From contig NTHE01000050.1 in NCBI GenBank assembly GCA_002551355.1, forward strand, positions 1-58,446: a stretch of 58,446 bases of DNA. Direction: 5' to 3'. Both the position numbers and the translations under genes were made by a program. The notes beneath the pieces are model-generated. The model made no database searches, had not been told where the DNA came from, and was given only the letters and a program-made list of their open reading frames with translations. The DNA comes from Streptomyces sp. man185 (GTDB taxonomy: Bacteria > Actinomycetota > Actinomycetes > Streptomycetales > Streptomycetaceae). Positions 39,347-47,807 of this stretch are shown in pieces. Position 1 is the first letter of the stretch; each line of letters begins with the position of its first letter.

Positions 39347-40116
39347 GCCGGGGAACCGCTCCGGTCGCGCATCGCCTCGATGCCCGCGACCAGCAGGTCC
39401 AGCGCGAAGACGAAGTCCCGCTCGCGCATCTCCTCGACCGTGTCCCCGCCACGGGCCGCCGTCAGGTCCTCGGAGGACTCGGCGATCTGCCGCAGATGCG
39501 GCAGCGACCGGATCGTCCCCATCGCCCGCTGGTGGTACTCGTCCTGGGTCATCCCGGTGGCGTCGCACCGCGCCTTGAAGTGGCCCTCGACGGTGCTGAA
39601 CCCGTACACGAACTGGAAGACCGCCGCGAGCGCGCCCGTCTGCCGCTCCAGCGGGAGGCCGGTGTCGCGGACGATGTCCTGGACGGCGTACGCGAACAGC
39701 ATCGCGTTCGGCCCGATGTTGAGGAAGGTCCCGGCCAGCGGGGAGATCCAGATGTGGCGGACGATCAGTTGGCGGTAGCTGCGGGCGAACTCCCGCAGCC
39801 GCACCTGCCAGTCGGCGTCCTCGGCGGGCGGGGTGATCTCGGCGTACACCGAGTCCAGCGCCAGCTCCAGGAGGTCGTCCTTGGTGTCGACGTACCAGTA
39901 GAGGGACATCGCGGTGACGTCCAGCTCGGCGGCGAGCCGGCGCATCGAGAACTTGGCCAGGCCATCGGCGTCCAGCAGCCGCACCGACGCCTCGGTGATC
40001 CGGGCGCGGTCGAGACCGGCCGGGGACTCGGACCTGCGGGATCGCGAAGGGGTGCGCCGGTCCAGCCAGACACTGGTCCGCGCGGGGACCTTCCCACGGT
40101 CGGACGCGGACATCAT
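39340..40116 (-). CDS. TetR-family regulator of the adjacent exporter
   Basis: 258-residue TetR/AcrR protein. The DNA-binding domain (about 30-85) reads LDRARITEASVRLLDADGLAKFSMRRLAAELDVTAMSLYWYVDTKDDLLE, followed by a TetR_C-type ligand domain (about 100-240). The double ATG at 40111-40116 has GAGGAGA upstream. It lies downstream of the MFS exporter on the same strand (gap 134 bp), with its own operator-like palindrome at 40209-40233. It probably represses itself and the exporter in the absence of substrate. Confidence 0.92.
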   Translation of the reverse strand: MMSASDRGKVPARTSVWLDRRTPSRSRRSESPAGLDRARITEASVRLLDADGLAKFSMRRLAAELDVTAMSLYWYVDTKDDLLELALDSVYAEITPPAEDADWQVRLREFARSYRQLIVRHIWISPLAGTFLNIGPNAMLFAYAVQDIVRDTGLPLERQTGALAAVFQFVYGFSTVEGHFKARCDATGMTQDEYHQRAMGTIRSLPHLRQIAESSEDLTAARGGDTVEEMRERDFVFALDLLVAGIEAMRDRSGSPAQ

Positions 40117-40140
40117 GGCGCACTCTCCTCGTCTTGGCGC

Positions 40141-40198
40141 GGACCTGCGGAGCTCTGGACCTCTGGACCTGCGGACCTGTGGACCCTCTGGACCTGTG
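40141..40198. repeat. 8-bp tandem repeat GGACCTNN upstream of tetR
   Basis: Six to seven units of GGACCT followed by two variable bases (GC, CT, GC, GT, CT, GT) in the leader of the tetR gene. Units are nearly perfect but for one inserted C and an AGCTCT interruption after the first. Confidence 0.75.
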
Positions 40199-40208
40199 AC
40201 GGAACGAT

Positions 40209-40233
40209 GTACCGGATGATCACCATCCGGTAC
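40209..40233. promoter_or_regulatory. TetR operator candidate
   Basis: Perfect inverted repeat GTACCGGATG (40209-40218) and CATCCGGTAC (40224-40233) with a five-base centre, in the gap between the exporter stop and the tetR start. Size and symmetry fit a TetR dimer site. Confidence 0.75.
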
Positions 40234-40250
40234 GCCCGTCCCGTCCGATG

Positions 40251-41828
40251 CTATGCCGCCGGCCCCGTCGATTCTGCCCCGTTCCCGGCCTTTTCCACCT
40301 GGTCAACCGGCTGAACCGGCTCCGCCGCGACCGCCTCCGCCCGCTCGGCCCGGCGCAGCAGCAGCGCGGCGAGCAGGCCGCCCGCCAGCACCGCCACCGC
40401 GCCGACGAGCTGGCTGGTCTCCAGGCCCGAGGCGAACGCGTCCCTGATCTCCGCCCGGGCGGCGGGCCCGTCGGCGGCGGCCAGGGCGGCGGGGAGCGAG
40501 GCGGCTCCGACAGCGGCCGGCACGAGCGCGGCGAACCGGGCGTTCAGCACCGCGCCGAGCACCGCGACCCCGAGCCCGTTGCCGAACTCCGCGAGCATGC
40601 CGTTGACCCCCGCGCCCACCCCGGCCTTCTCCGGCGGGATGGCGCTCATGATGGCGTTGGCCATCGCGGGCATCGCGAGGGCGACGCCCGCACCCATCAC
40701 GATCAGGCCGAACAGCATGCCGCCATATCCGCCGTCGCCCCCGCCGAGCACCGCGATCGCGGCCAGACCGGCCGCCAGGCAGCTCATCCCCGCCGCGATG
40801 GCGGCGGGCGTGCCGAACTTCTGGACCAGGCGCGCGCCGACCCCCGTGAGGTTGAGGGCGACCACGGTGAGTGCCATCGGAGCCGTCCGCAGCCCCGCCT
40901 CCAGCGGCCCGTATCCGAGGACGAACTGAAGGTGCTGGGTGAGCAGGTAGAGCGAGCCGGTCATCCCGAAGGCGACCAGGATCGCTCCCGCCACCGCGCC
41001 GACGAACTTCTGGTTCCGGAAGAAGTGCATGTCGAGCATCGGGTACGGGATGCGCAGCTCCCACAGCACGAACCCGGCCAGCACCGCGACGCCGACGAAC
41101 ACCGTCAGCAGCACCCGGCCGGACGCCCAGCCGTGCTCGGGTCCGGAGATGATCGCGAAGACGACGGCGGTCATCCCGATCGTGGAGAGCAGCGCGCCCA
41201 GCAGATCGGGCCGGTCTCCCTGCACGATCCTGGACTCCGGTACGAGCCGGGCCACGGCGACCAGACCGATCAGGGCGACCGGGATGTTGATGAGGAAGAT
41301 CGCGCCCCACCAGAAGTGGTCGAGGACGAACCCGCCGAACAGCGGGCCCGCCGCGAAGCCGAGGGAGGCGACGGTGGACCAGATGCCGATCGCCTTGACC
41401 CGCTCGGTCTCGTCGAAGATCTGGACCACGACGGCGAGCGTGGTGGTGAGCAGCAGCGCGCCGCCGACGCCCATCCCGGCGCGGGCCGCGATGAGCTGGC
41501 CGGCGGACTGGGCGAGCCCCGCCACGAGCGAGCCGACGCCGAACAGGGCGAGGCCCACCATCAGCATCTTCTTCCGCCCGTAGCGGTCCGCGGAGCTACC
41601 GGCGGTGAGCAGCAGACCGGCCTGGACGAGCGAGTAGGCGTTGATCATCCACTGCACCTCGGCGGTGGAGGCGTGCAGCTCCGAGGTGAGGGAGGGGATC
41701 GCGACGTTGAGGACGGTGTTGTCGAGCAGCACCACGAGCTGGGCCACGCAGATGACGCCGAGGATCAGCCAGCGTTGCGGATGTCCCGCAGGGGAGAGGT
41801 CGGGTCGCTCTGCGGCGGGCGCCGTCAT
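40251..41828 (-). CDS. MFS drug exporter, EmrB/QacA (DHA2) type
   Basis: 525-residue 14-helix antiporter. The helix-1 region has the family signature LVVLLDNTVLNVAIPSL, motif A is GSSADRYGRKKML, and motif C-like glycines occur in FAAGPLFGGFV. It exports a hydrophobic drug or metabolite across the cytoplasmic membrane in exchange for protons. ATG at 41826-41828 has AAGGAG five bases upstream. It is encoded upstream of a TetR regulator. The promoter region has phased TCTTACGGGG repeats. Confidence 0.95.
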   Translation of the reverse strand: MTAPAAERPDLSPAGHPQRWLILGVICVAQLVVLLDNTVLNVAIPSLTSELHASTAEVQWMINAYSLVQAGLLLTAGSSADRYGRKKMLMVGLALFGVGSLVAGLAQSAGQLIAARAGMGVGGALLLTTTLAVVVQIFDETERVKAIGIWSTVASLGFAAGPLFGGFVLDHFWWGAIFLINIPVALIGLVAVARLVPESRIVQGDRPDLLGALLSTIGMTAVVFAIISGPEHGWASGRVLLTVFVGVAVLAGFVLWELRIPYPMLDMHFFRNQKFVGAVAGAILVAFGMTGSLYLLTQHLQFVLGYGPLEAGLRTAPMALTVVALNLTGVGARLVQKFGTPAAIAAGMSCLAAGLAAIAVLGGGDGGYGGMLFGLIVMGAGVALAMPAMANAIMSAIPPEKAGVGAGVNGMLAEFGNGLGVAVLGAVLNARFAALVPAAVGAASLPAALAAADGPAARAEIRDAFASGLETSQLVGAVAVLAGGLLAALLLRRAERAEAVAAEPVQPVDQVEKAGNGAESTGPAA

Positions 41829-41874
41829 GCGGGCTCCTTGGGCTCCATGGGTCGGTGAGTTGGCGAGTCGCTGG

Positions 41875-41918
41875 TCTTACGGGGTCTTACGGGGCCTTAG
41901 GGGGCCTTACGGCGTAAG
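41875..41918. repeat. 10-bp phased repeats in the exporter promoter region
   Basis: TCTTACGGGG, TCTTACGGGG, CCTTAGGGGG and CCTTACGGCG follow one another without gaps (41875-41914); the last unit forms the palindrome CCTTACGGCGTAAGG (41905-41919). GTAAGA recurs at 41938-41943. These may be regulator sites repeated once per helical turn. Confidence 0.65.
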
Positions 41919-42079
41919 GGACTCTTCGCCGTACACCGTAAGACAGTCCTGTACGACGTACAAGTCGATTTTTTCGTGGCGCCGTACCGCCGCGCCGCCG
42001 GGACCCGGGCGGCGGCCCGGCGGTACGGTTCTCGACGCTGACCTGACAAAGTGCGCGATTTTCGGCCGTTTGGAGAGCC

Positions 42080-42946
42080 ATGTCGCTGCGTCGCCGTCTC
42101 CCTCGTGTCCCTCAACTGCTCCTTAACGCCTCCCTCTTGGGAGTGCTCATCGCGCCACCTGCCGCCGCTGTCGCCCCGACGCCCCGCTCCCCTTCCGGCG
42201 GAGGCCTGCCGCTGCGGGTCGCCACGTACAACATCCACGCCGGTGCGGGCATGGACGGCGTCTTCGACCTGGACCGCCAGACGGCCGAACTCCGTTCACT
42301 GAAAGCCGATGTGATTGGTCTTCAGGAGGTCGACCGGCACTGGGGCTCTCGCAGTGAATGGCGGGATCTCGCGGGCGAGCTGGCCCGCAGGCTGCGGATG
42401 CACGTCTCCTTCGCGCCGATCTACAGCCTGGACCCGGCCGAACCGGGCGGGCCCCGGGCGGAGTACGGGGTGGCCGTGCTGTCGCGGCACCGGATCGTGA
42501 GCTCCGAGAACCACGAGATCACCCGCCTCTCGACCCAGGACCCGAACCCGGTACCCGCTCCGACTCCGGGGTTCGGCGAGGCCGTCGTACGGGTGCGGGG
42601 GCTGCCCGTCCACGTGTACGTGACCCATCTCGACTACCGCCCGGACCCCGCCGTCCGCGTCGCCCAGGTCGCCGACACCCGGCGGATCATGGCCCAGGAC
42701 CGGGGCCCGAAGATCCTGCTCGGCGACTTCAACGCGGAGCCCGGCGCCCCCGAACTGGCCCCGCTGTGGCGGGAGCTGACCGACGCGGACCCGGGCGCGC
42801 CGACCTTCCCGGCGCAGGACCCGGTCAAGCGGATCGACTTCGTGGCGGTGTCGAAGGGCGGGACCGCCGTGCGGAAGGCGTGGGTGCCGGGGAGCGTGGC
42901 GTCCGACCACCGTCCGGTGGCGGCGGACCTGCTGCTACGGAAGTGA
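42080..42946 (+). CDS. Secreted endonuclease/exonuclease/phosphatase-family protein
   Basis: 288 residues with a signal peptide (MSLRRRLPRVPQLLLNASLLGVLIAPPAAA-type, cleavage near APPAAAVA). The EEP domain follows with VATYNIHAGAGMDG, DVIGLQEVDRHWGSRS, YVTHLDYRPDP, LLGDFNAEPGAPEL and the final catalytic SDHRPV. The metal-dependent phosphodiesterase active site is complete. The substrate may be phospholipid, glycan phosphate or nucleic acid outside the cell. ATG 42080 follows GGAGAG. Monocistronic by appearance. Confidence 0.9.
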   Translation: MSLRRRLPRVPQLLLNASLLGVLIAPPAAAVAPTPRSPSGGGLPLRVATYNIHAGAGMDGVFDLDRQTAELRSLKADVIGLQEVDRHWGSRSEWRDLAGELARRLRMHVSFAPIYSLDPAEPGGPRAEYGVAVLSRHRIVSSENHEITRLSTQDPNPVPAPTPGFGEAVVRVRGLPVHVYVTHLDYRPDPAVRVAQVADTRRIMAQDRGPKILLGDFNAEPGAPELAPLWRELTDADPGAPTFPAQDPVKRIDFVAVSKGGTAVRKAWVPGSVASDHRPVAADLLLRK

Positions 42947-43100
42947 CGGCAGGGGCGGGAGCACGGGCGGGGACGGTGAATTCAAGGCGCTCCGGGAGTC
43001 TCCTTTGGACTCGAATGCTTCCTTTTGCGGCTGGAACGCGTCCTCCTTACCGGGGGCCACCGCAAAAGACCACGCGGTACCGGACGGACGAAGGATGGTC

Positions 43101-44270
43101 ATGACCACCACCACCCTGCACGAACTGCTGGACACCCACATCGCCCGTGGGTCGATGCCGGGCGCGGTCGCCCTGGTCGCCCGGGGCGACCGGGTCGAGG
43201 TGGCGTCGGCGGGCACGGCCGGTCTCGCCGGGTCCGCACCGATGCGGCGGGACTCGCTGTTCCGCCTCGCCTCCATCACCAAGCCGATCGTGGCGGCGGC
43301 CGCCATGACGCTCGTCGAGGACGGCCTGATCGCCCCCGCCGACCCGGTCGCGGCGTGGCTGCCCGAGCTGGCCTCGCCGCTGGTCGTACGGACCCCGAAG
43401 AGCCCGGTCGACGACGTGGTGTCGGCCGTCCGCCCGATCACGCTCCTGGATCTGCTGACCTTCCGGGCCGGCTACGGCTTCCCGTCCGACTTCTCGCTCC
43501 CGGCCGCCGCGCCGCTGTTCGCGGAGCTGAAACAGGGCCCGCCGCGGCCGCAGGCGGTCCTCGCACCGGACGCCTGGATGGCCACACTGTCCCGTATCCC
43601 GTTGCTCCACCAGCCGGGCGAGGGCTGGCTCTACAACACGTGCTCCGACATCCTCGGCGTCCTCATCGCCCGGGTCGCCGACCGCCCGCTGCCCGCGTAC
43701 CTGGCGGAGCGGGTCTTCGAGCCGCTCGGCATGAAGGACACCGGGTTCAGTGTGGAGCCCGCCGCGCTGGACCGGTTCACCGGCTACTACCGGGCCGGGG
43801 CGGGCGGAGGGGGCGAGCCCGAGCTGGTCGACGCCCCGGACGGGCAGTGGAGCAGCCCGCCCCCGTTCCCGTCCGGCGCGGGCGGCCTGGTCTCGACCGT
43901 CGACGACTGGTACGCCTTCGGCCGGATGCTGCTGGCCGAGGGCCTGAACGACTCCGGTGACCGGGTGCTGGCCGGCGAGTCGGTCCGCCAGATGATCACC
44001 GACCACCTGACCTCGGAACAGCGCGCCGAGAGCGGGCTGTTCACGGAGGGCCAGGGCTGGGGGTTCGGCGGCGCGGTGGATGTCGAGATCGCGGCCCCCT
44101 GGAACGTGCCCGGCCGCTACGGCTGGGTCGGCGGCACCGGCACCACGGCCCACGTCATCCCGTCCACCGGCACGGTCGCCGTCCTGCTCACCCAGATGGA
44201 GATGGGCGGGCCGGCCGCGCCCGAGGTGATGCGGGACTTCTGGACGTACGCGGCCGGGGTCGGGACCTGA
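43101..44270 (+). CDS. Beta-lactamase-like serine hydrolase
   Basis: 389-residue class C beta-lactamase/esterase-type enzyme without a signal peptide. The nucleophile motif SxxK is SITK in FRLASITKPIVAAAAM (Ser58). The Tyr motif is LYNTCSD (Y-N-T instead of Y-S/A-N). The third motif region reads WVGGTGTTAHVIP. It is more likely an esterase or peptidase of the cytoplasm than an antibiotic-resistance enzyme. ATG 43101 with AAGGA five bases upstream; ATG 43095 is an alternative. Confidence 0.88.
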   Translation: MTTTTLHELLDTHIARGSMPGAVALVARGDRVEVASAGTAGLAGSAPMRRDSLFRLASITKPIVAAAAMTLVEDGLIAPADPVAAWLPELASPLVVRTPKSPVDDVVSAVRPITLLDLLTFRAGYGFPSDFSLPAAAPLFAELKQGPPRPQAVLAPDAWMATLSRIPLLHQPGEGWLYNTCSDILGVLIARVADRPLPAYLAERVFEPLGMKDTGFSVEPAALDRFTGYYRAGAGGGGEPELVDAPDGQWSSPPPFPSGAGGLVSTVDDWYAFGRMLLAEGLNDSGDRVLAGESVRQMITDHLTSEQRAESGLFTEGQGWGFGGAVDVEIAAPWNVPGRYGWVGGTGTTAHVIPSTGTVAVLLTQMEMGGPAAPEVMRDFWTYAAGVGT

Positions 44271-44309
44271 GCCCGGACCCGACCCGTCACGTCACCTGCC
44301 TCCCGGGCG

Positions 44310-46424
44310 TCAACTCGCGGGCCGCGTCAGGTCGTAGAACGTTGCGCTGCCCACGGTGACCTCGGTGAAGTTCTCCGTCACCCAGGAGGAGATCCGGGAG
44401 GAGGCGCCGGAGGAGCCCCCGGGACCCCCGCCCATGCCGCCGCCCATGCCGCCGCCCGAGACGAAGTAGTGGATCTTGCCTTCCTCCACGTACCTCTTGA
44501 ACTGGGCGAGCGTCGGCGACGGGTCGCTCCCGTTGAATCCGCCGATCGCCATCACCGGTTCACCGGTCGCGAGTTGGTAGCTGGCCGCGTTCTGCGCGCC
44601 GACGGCTGCGGCGACCCAGGTGTAGTCGTCCGCGCCCTTCGTGAGGAGCGCCTCGGCCTCGGCGTCGACGGACGCGCCGTTCAGCAGCCCGCCCATGCCG
44701 CCGCCTCCGCCACCACCCCTCAAGCCCTCGCCGAAGCCCGTACCGGTGCCTGTCCCCGTACCCGTACCGCCGGGTGCGGTTCCGCCCGGCATGGTGGGCA
44801 TGCCGCCCGGCGCGTTGCTCTGCTGATTCCCCTGGGCCTGCCCCTGTCCCTGGGTCTGCCCGGGCGGCTGCCGCATGCCGCCGCGCTGCCCACCGTCACC
44901 GCCGCGTCCGCCCCCGGGGCCGCCACCCGGGCCACCCATGCCGAACCCGCCCGCCGAAGGACCGGCGGTCACGATCGACCCCTGGTGGCCGCTGTTCAGG
45001 GTGTTGACGGTGTACGCGGCCGGCCCCGCCAGCGACGCCGCGCAGCTCAGCGCCACCACGGCGAAGGCCAGGACCCGCCCGCCGAACCGCCCCACGACCA
45101 GCAGCCCGAGCGCGCCGACGAGCCCGCCCGCGAGCACCGCCCACCGCAGCCACGGCAGGTAGTCGGGGGTGCGGCCCAGCAGGACGTACGCCCAGAGCGC
45201 CGTCGCGAGGACCGTGCCCGCGAGGACCGCACGCGGCCACCACGCGCCCCGCTCCTCCCACAGCACCGTGACGCCCATGGCGACGAGCGCCGCGACGTAC
45301 GGGGCGAGGGCCACCGTGTAGTACTGGTGGAAGATCCCCGCCATGAAGCTGAACACGGCCGTGGTCATGAGCAGCGCCCCGCCCCAGGCGACGAACGCGG
45401 CCCGCGCGGCGTCGGTGCGCGCCGCCTTCCGGGTCAGCCAGAGACCGGCTGCCAACAGGATCAGCGCGGCGGGCAGCAGCCAGGCGATCTGGCCGCCGAC
45501 CTCGGAGTTGAACATCCGCCCGATGCCGGTCTCGCCCCAGCCACCGCCGCCTCCGCCCCCACGGCCACCGCCGCCGACGCTGCCGGCCTCCTCGCCGTTG
45601 ATCCGGCCGAGCCCGTTGTAGCCGAAGGTCAGCTCCAGGAACGAGTTGTTCTGCGAGCCCCCGACGTACGGCCGCGAGGAAGCCGGCATCAGCTCCACGA
45701 TGGCGACCCACCAGCCACCGGCGACGACCATCGTCAGTGTGGCAAGGGCGAGTTGGCCGATCCGCCTGCGTACGGGAACGGGTGCGCACACCGCGTACAG
45801 CACGGCCAGCGGCGGCAGGATCAGGAACGCCTGGAGGGTCTTCGTCAGGAACGCGAACCCGACCGCTGCCCCCGCCCACAGCAGCCACGTCGTCCGCCCG
45901 TGCTCCAGGGCCCGCAGCACGCACCACACGGTGACGGTCATCAGCAGGGCGAGCAGCGCGTCCGGGTTGTTGAAGCGGAACATCAGCGCGGCGACCGGCG
46001 TCAGCGCGAACACGCCGACCGCGATCAGCCCGGCGACCGGCCCGAAGCGACGGCGCAGGGCGGTGTTCAGCACGGCCGCCGTGGCGAGCGCCATCAGGAC
46101 CTGAGGAGCCAGGATCGCCCAGGAGTTGAGCCCGAACAGCCGTACCGACAGGGCCATCGGCCAGAGCGCGGCGGGCGGCTTGTCGACGGTGATGGCGCCT
46201 CCGGAGTCCAGCGAGCCGAAGAAGAGGGCCTTCCAGCTCTGGCTGCCCGCCTGGACGGCCGCGGAGTAGAAGGAGTTGGCGTACCCGGAGGCGCTGAGGT
46301 TGTAGAAGTACGCGATGCCGACGGCCAGCAACAGCCCGAACAGCGCGGGGCGCGCCCAGCGGGGGCCGCTGTCCGGCGCGGGCGTTGCGGGAGCCGGGGG
46401 CGCGGGGGCGGTGATCGTGGTCAT
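44310..46424 (-). CDS. GT39-type membrane glycosyltransferase with Gly-rich insertions
   Basis: 704 residues, an ArnT/PMT-like lipid-linked-sugar transferase. The first loop has GYANSFYSAAVQAGSQSWKAL and VDKPPAALWPMAL (Asp in the lumenal loop), followed by about 11-13 membrane helices. Two insertions are extremely Gly-rich: about 285-300 and about 480-590 (GGPGGGPGGGRGGDGGQRGG, PGQTQGQGQAQGNQQ). The C-terminal domain (about 595-700: EALLTKGADDYTWVAAAVG, YFVSGGG) is outside the membrane. The start overlaps the upstream GT2-GtrA stop by four bases. Together they would make and use a polyprenyl-phosphate sugar. Confidence 0.9.
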   Translation of the reverse strand: MTTITAPAPPAPATPAPDSGPRWARPALFGLLLAVGIAYFYNLSASGYANSFYSAAVQAGSQSWKALFFGSLDSGGAITVDKPPAALWPMALSVRLFGLNSWAILAPQVLMALATAAVLNTALRRRFGPVAGLIAVGVFALTPVAALMFRFNNPDALLALLMTVTVWCVLRALEHGRTTWLLWAGAAVGFAFLTKTLQAFLILPPLAVLYAVCAPVPVRRRIGQLALATLTMVVAGGWWVAIVELMPASSRPYVGGSQNNSFLELTFGYNGLGRINGEEAGSVGGGGRGGGGGGGWGETGIGRMFNSEVGGQIAWLLPAALILLAAGLWLTRKAARTDAARAAFVAWGGALLMTTAVFSFMAGIFHQYYTVALAPYVAALVAMGVTVLWEERGAWWPRAVLAGTVLATALWAYVLLGRTPDYLPWLRWAVLAGGLVGALGLLVVGRFGGRVLAFAVVALSCAASLAGPAAYTVNTLNSGHQGSIVTAGPSAGGFGMGGPGGGPGGGRGGDGGQRGGMRQPPGQTQGQGQAQGNQQSNAPGGMPTMPGGTAPGGTGTGTGTGTGFGEGLRGGGGGGGMGGLLNGASVDAEAEALLTKGADDYTWVAAAVGAQNAASYQLATGEPVMAIGGFNGSDPSPTLAQFKRYVEEGKIHYFVSGGGMGGGMGGGPGGSSGASSRISSWVTENFTEVTVGSATFYDLTRPAS

Positions 46425-47782
46425 CGGAGGTCCTCGGAGTCAGGGGCACGGCGGGCGCCGGTCGGGAAGACCCACGCGCGCAGGAGCAGGAAGCGCAGCA
46501 CGGTGGCCGCGAGGTTGGCGGTGATCAGGACGGCGAGCTCGGTGCCGTGCGAGGGCGATCCGGAGGCCGCCCCCAGCGCCGTGAGCGAGCCGCTGGTCAG
46601 CGCCAGGCCTATGGCGAAGACGACCAGGCCCTGGGCCTGGTGGCGGACGGCTCCGCCCCGGCCGCGTACGCCGAAGGTGAGCCTCCGGTTGGCGGCGGTG
46701 TTGGCGACGGCGGAGAGAAGCAGCGCGCCGCCGTTGGCGATCTGCGGGCCGACGCCGAGCCGGAAGAGGGAGTAGAGCGCGAGGTAGAGGAGGGTGGACA
46801 GGACCCCCACGGCGCAGAATCCGATGAGCTGGCGGGCCAGTCCGCGCTCCACCCCGGTCAGCGCCCGGTCGCGCGGGTCGTCACCGAAGGGCCGGGCCAG
46901 CCGGTCCAGCGGCAGTGCGCCGACGGCCAGCGCCCGCCCCACCCGCCACACGCCCTTCAGGTCCTCGGTGGCCGTCCGCACGATGTGGACGGTCGACGCG
47001 GGGTCGTCGATCCAGTCGACGGGCACCTCGTGGATGCGCAGCCCGGCCCGCTCGGCGAGGACCAGCAGCTCGGTGTCGAAGAACCAGCCACTGTCCTCCA
47101 CCATCGGCAGCAGCCGCTCGGCGACCTCGCGCCGGATCGCCTTGAACCCGCACTGGGCGTCGCTGAACCCGGCGGCCAGCGACGAGCGCAGGATCAGGTT
47201 GTAGGCGCGCGAGATGAACTCCCTCTTCGTTCCCCGCACCACCCGCGAACTCCGGGCCAGCCGGGAGCCGATGGCCAGGTCGGAGTGGCCGGAGATCAGC
47301 GGGGCGACGAGCGGGAGGAGGGCGTTGAGGTCGGTGGAGAGATCGACGTCCATATAGGCGAGGACGGGCGCGTCGGACTCCGACCAGACCGCGCGCAGCG
47401 CCCGCCCGCGCCCCTTCTCCTCCAGCCGTACGGACCGCACCCCGGGCAGCTCCGCGGCGAGAGCGGCGGCCACGGCGGGGGTGGAGTCGGTGCTGGCGTT
47501 GTCGGCGACGGTGATGCGGAAGGGGTACGGGAAGGTCCGCGCGAGATGGCCGTGGAGGCGCAGGACGCAGGGGTGAAGGTCCTTCTCCTCGTTGTACACG
47601 GGGACGACGACGTCGAGCACGGGGGCGGAGGAGGCCGTAGCGACCGGCTGCCGGGCCGGAAGGTGCTCCCGGCCCGGCAGCCGCCCGCCGTCCCTGCCGT
47701 CCCTACCGTCTCTCCCGTCCCTGCCGTCTCTACTGCTGCGGCCGGTCGCGCCGGGGCCGCTCCGGAGGCTGTCGGTGGTCAT
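46421..47782 (-). CDS. Bifunctional GT2 glycosyltransferase / GtrA flippase-like protein
   Basis: 453 residues. Residues about 55-300 are a DPM1-type GT2 domain: DVVVPVYNEEKDL, VADNASTDSTP, AYMDVDLSTDLNAL (DxD) and AGFSDAQCGFKAIRREV. The C-terminal GtrA domain (about 320-440) has four membrane segments (LIGFCAVGVLSTLLYLALY, VVFAIGLALTSGSLTAL). It probably forms polyprenyl-phosphate-hexose and helps it cross the membrane for the downstream GT39. The N-terminus contains four GRD repeats (residues 19-30) from a 9-bp DNA repeat. CAT at 47780-47782 gives the ATG. Confidence 0.92.
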   Translation of the reverse strand: MTTDSLRSGPGATGRSSRDGRDGRDGRDGRDGGRLPGREHLPARQPVATASSAPVLDVVVPVYNEEKDLHPCVLRLHGHLARTFPYPFRITVADNASTDSTPAVAAALAAELPGVRSVRLEEKGRGRALRAVWSESDAPVLAYMDVDLSTDLNALLPLVAPLISGHSDLAIGSRLARSSRVVRGTKREFISRAYNLILRSSLAAGFSDAQCGFKAIRREVAERLLPMVEDSGWFFDTELLVLAERAGLRIHEVPVDWIDDPASTVHIVRTATEDLKGVWRVGRALAVGALPLDRLARPFGDDPRDRALTGVERGLARQLIGFCAVGVLSTLLYLALYSLFRLGVGPQIANGGALLLSAVANTAANRRLTFGVRGRGGAVRHQAQGLVVFAIGLALTSGSLTALGAASGSPSHGTELAVLITANLAATVLRFLLLRAWVFPTGARRAPDSEDLR

Positions 47783-47807
47783 GCTCCGACATTCGCCAAG
47801 CCCGCTG

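Noticed and set aside
44469..46775. A 768-codon open frame antisense to the GT39 gene
   Set aside because: Low-complexity Arg/Gly/Pro product; the opposite strand has clear family motifs and coupled starts.
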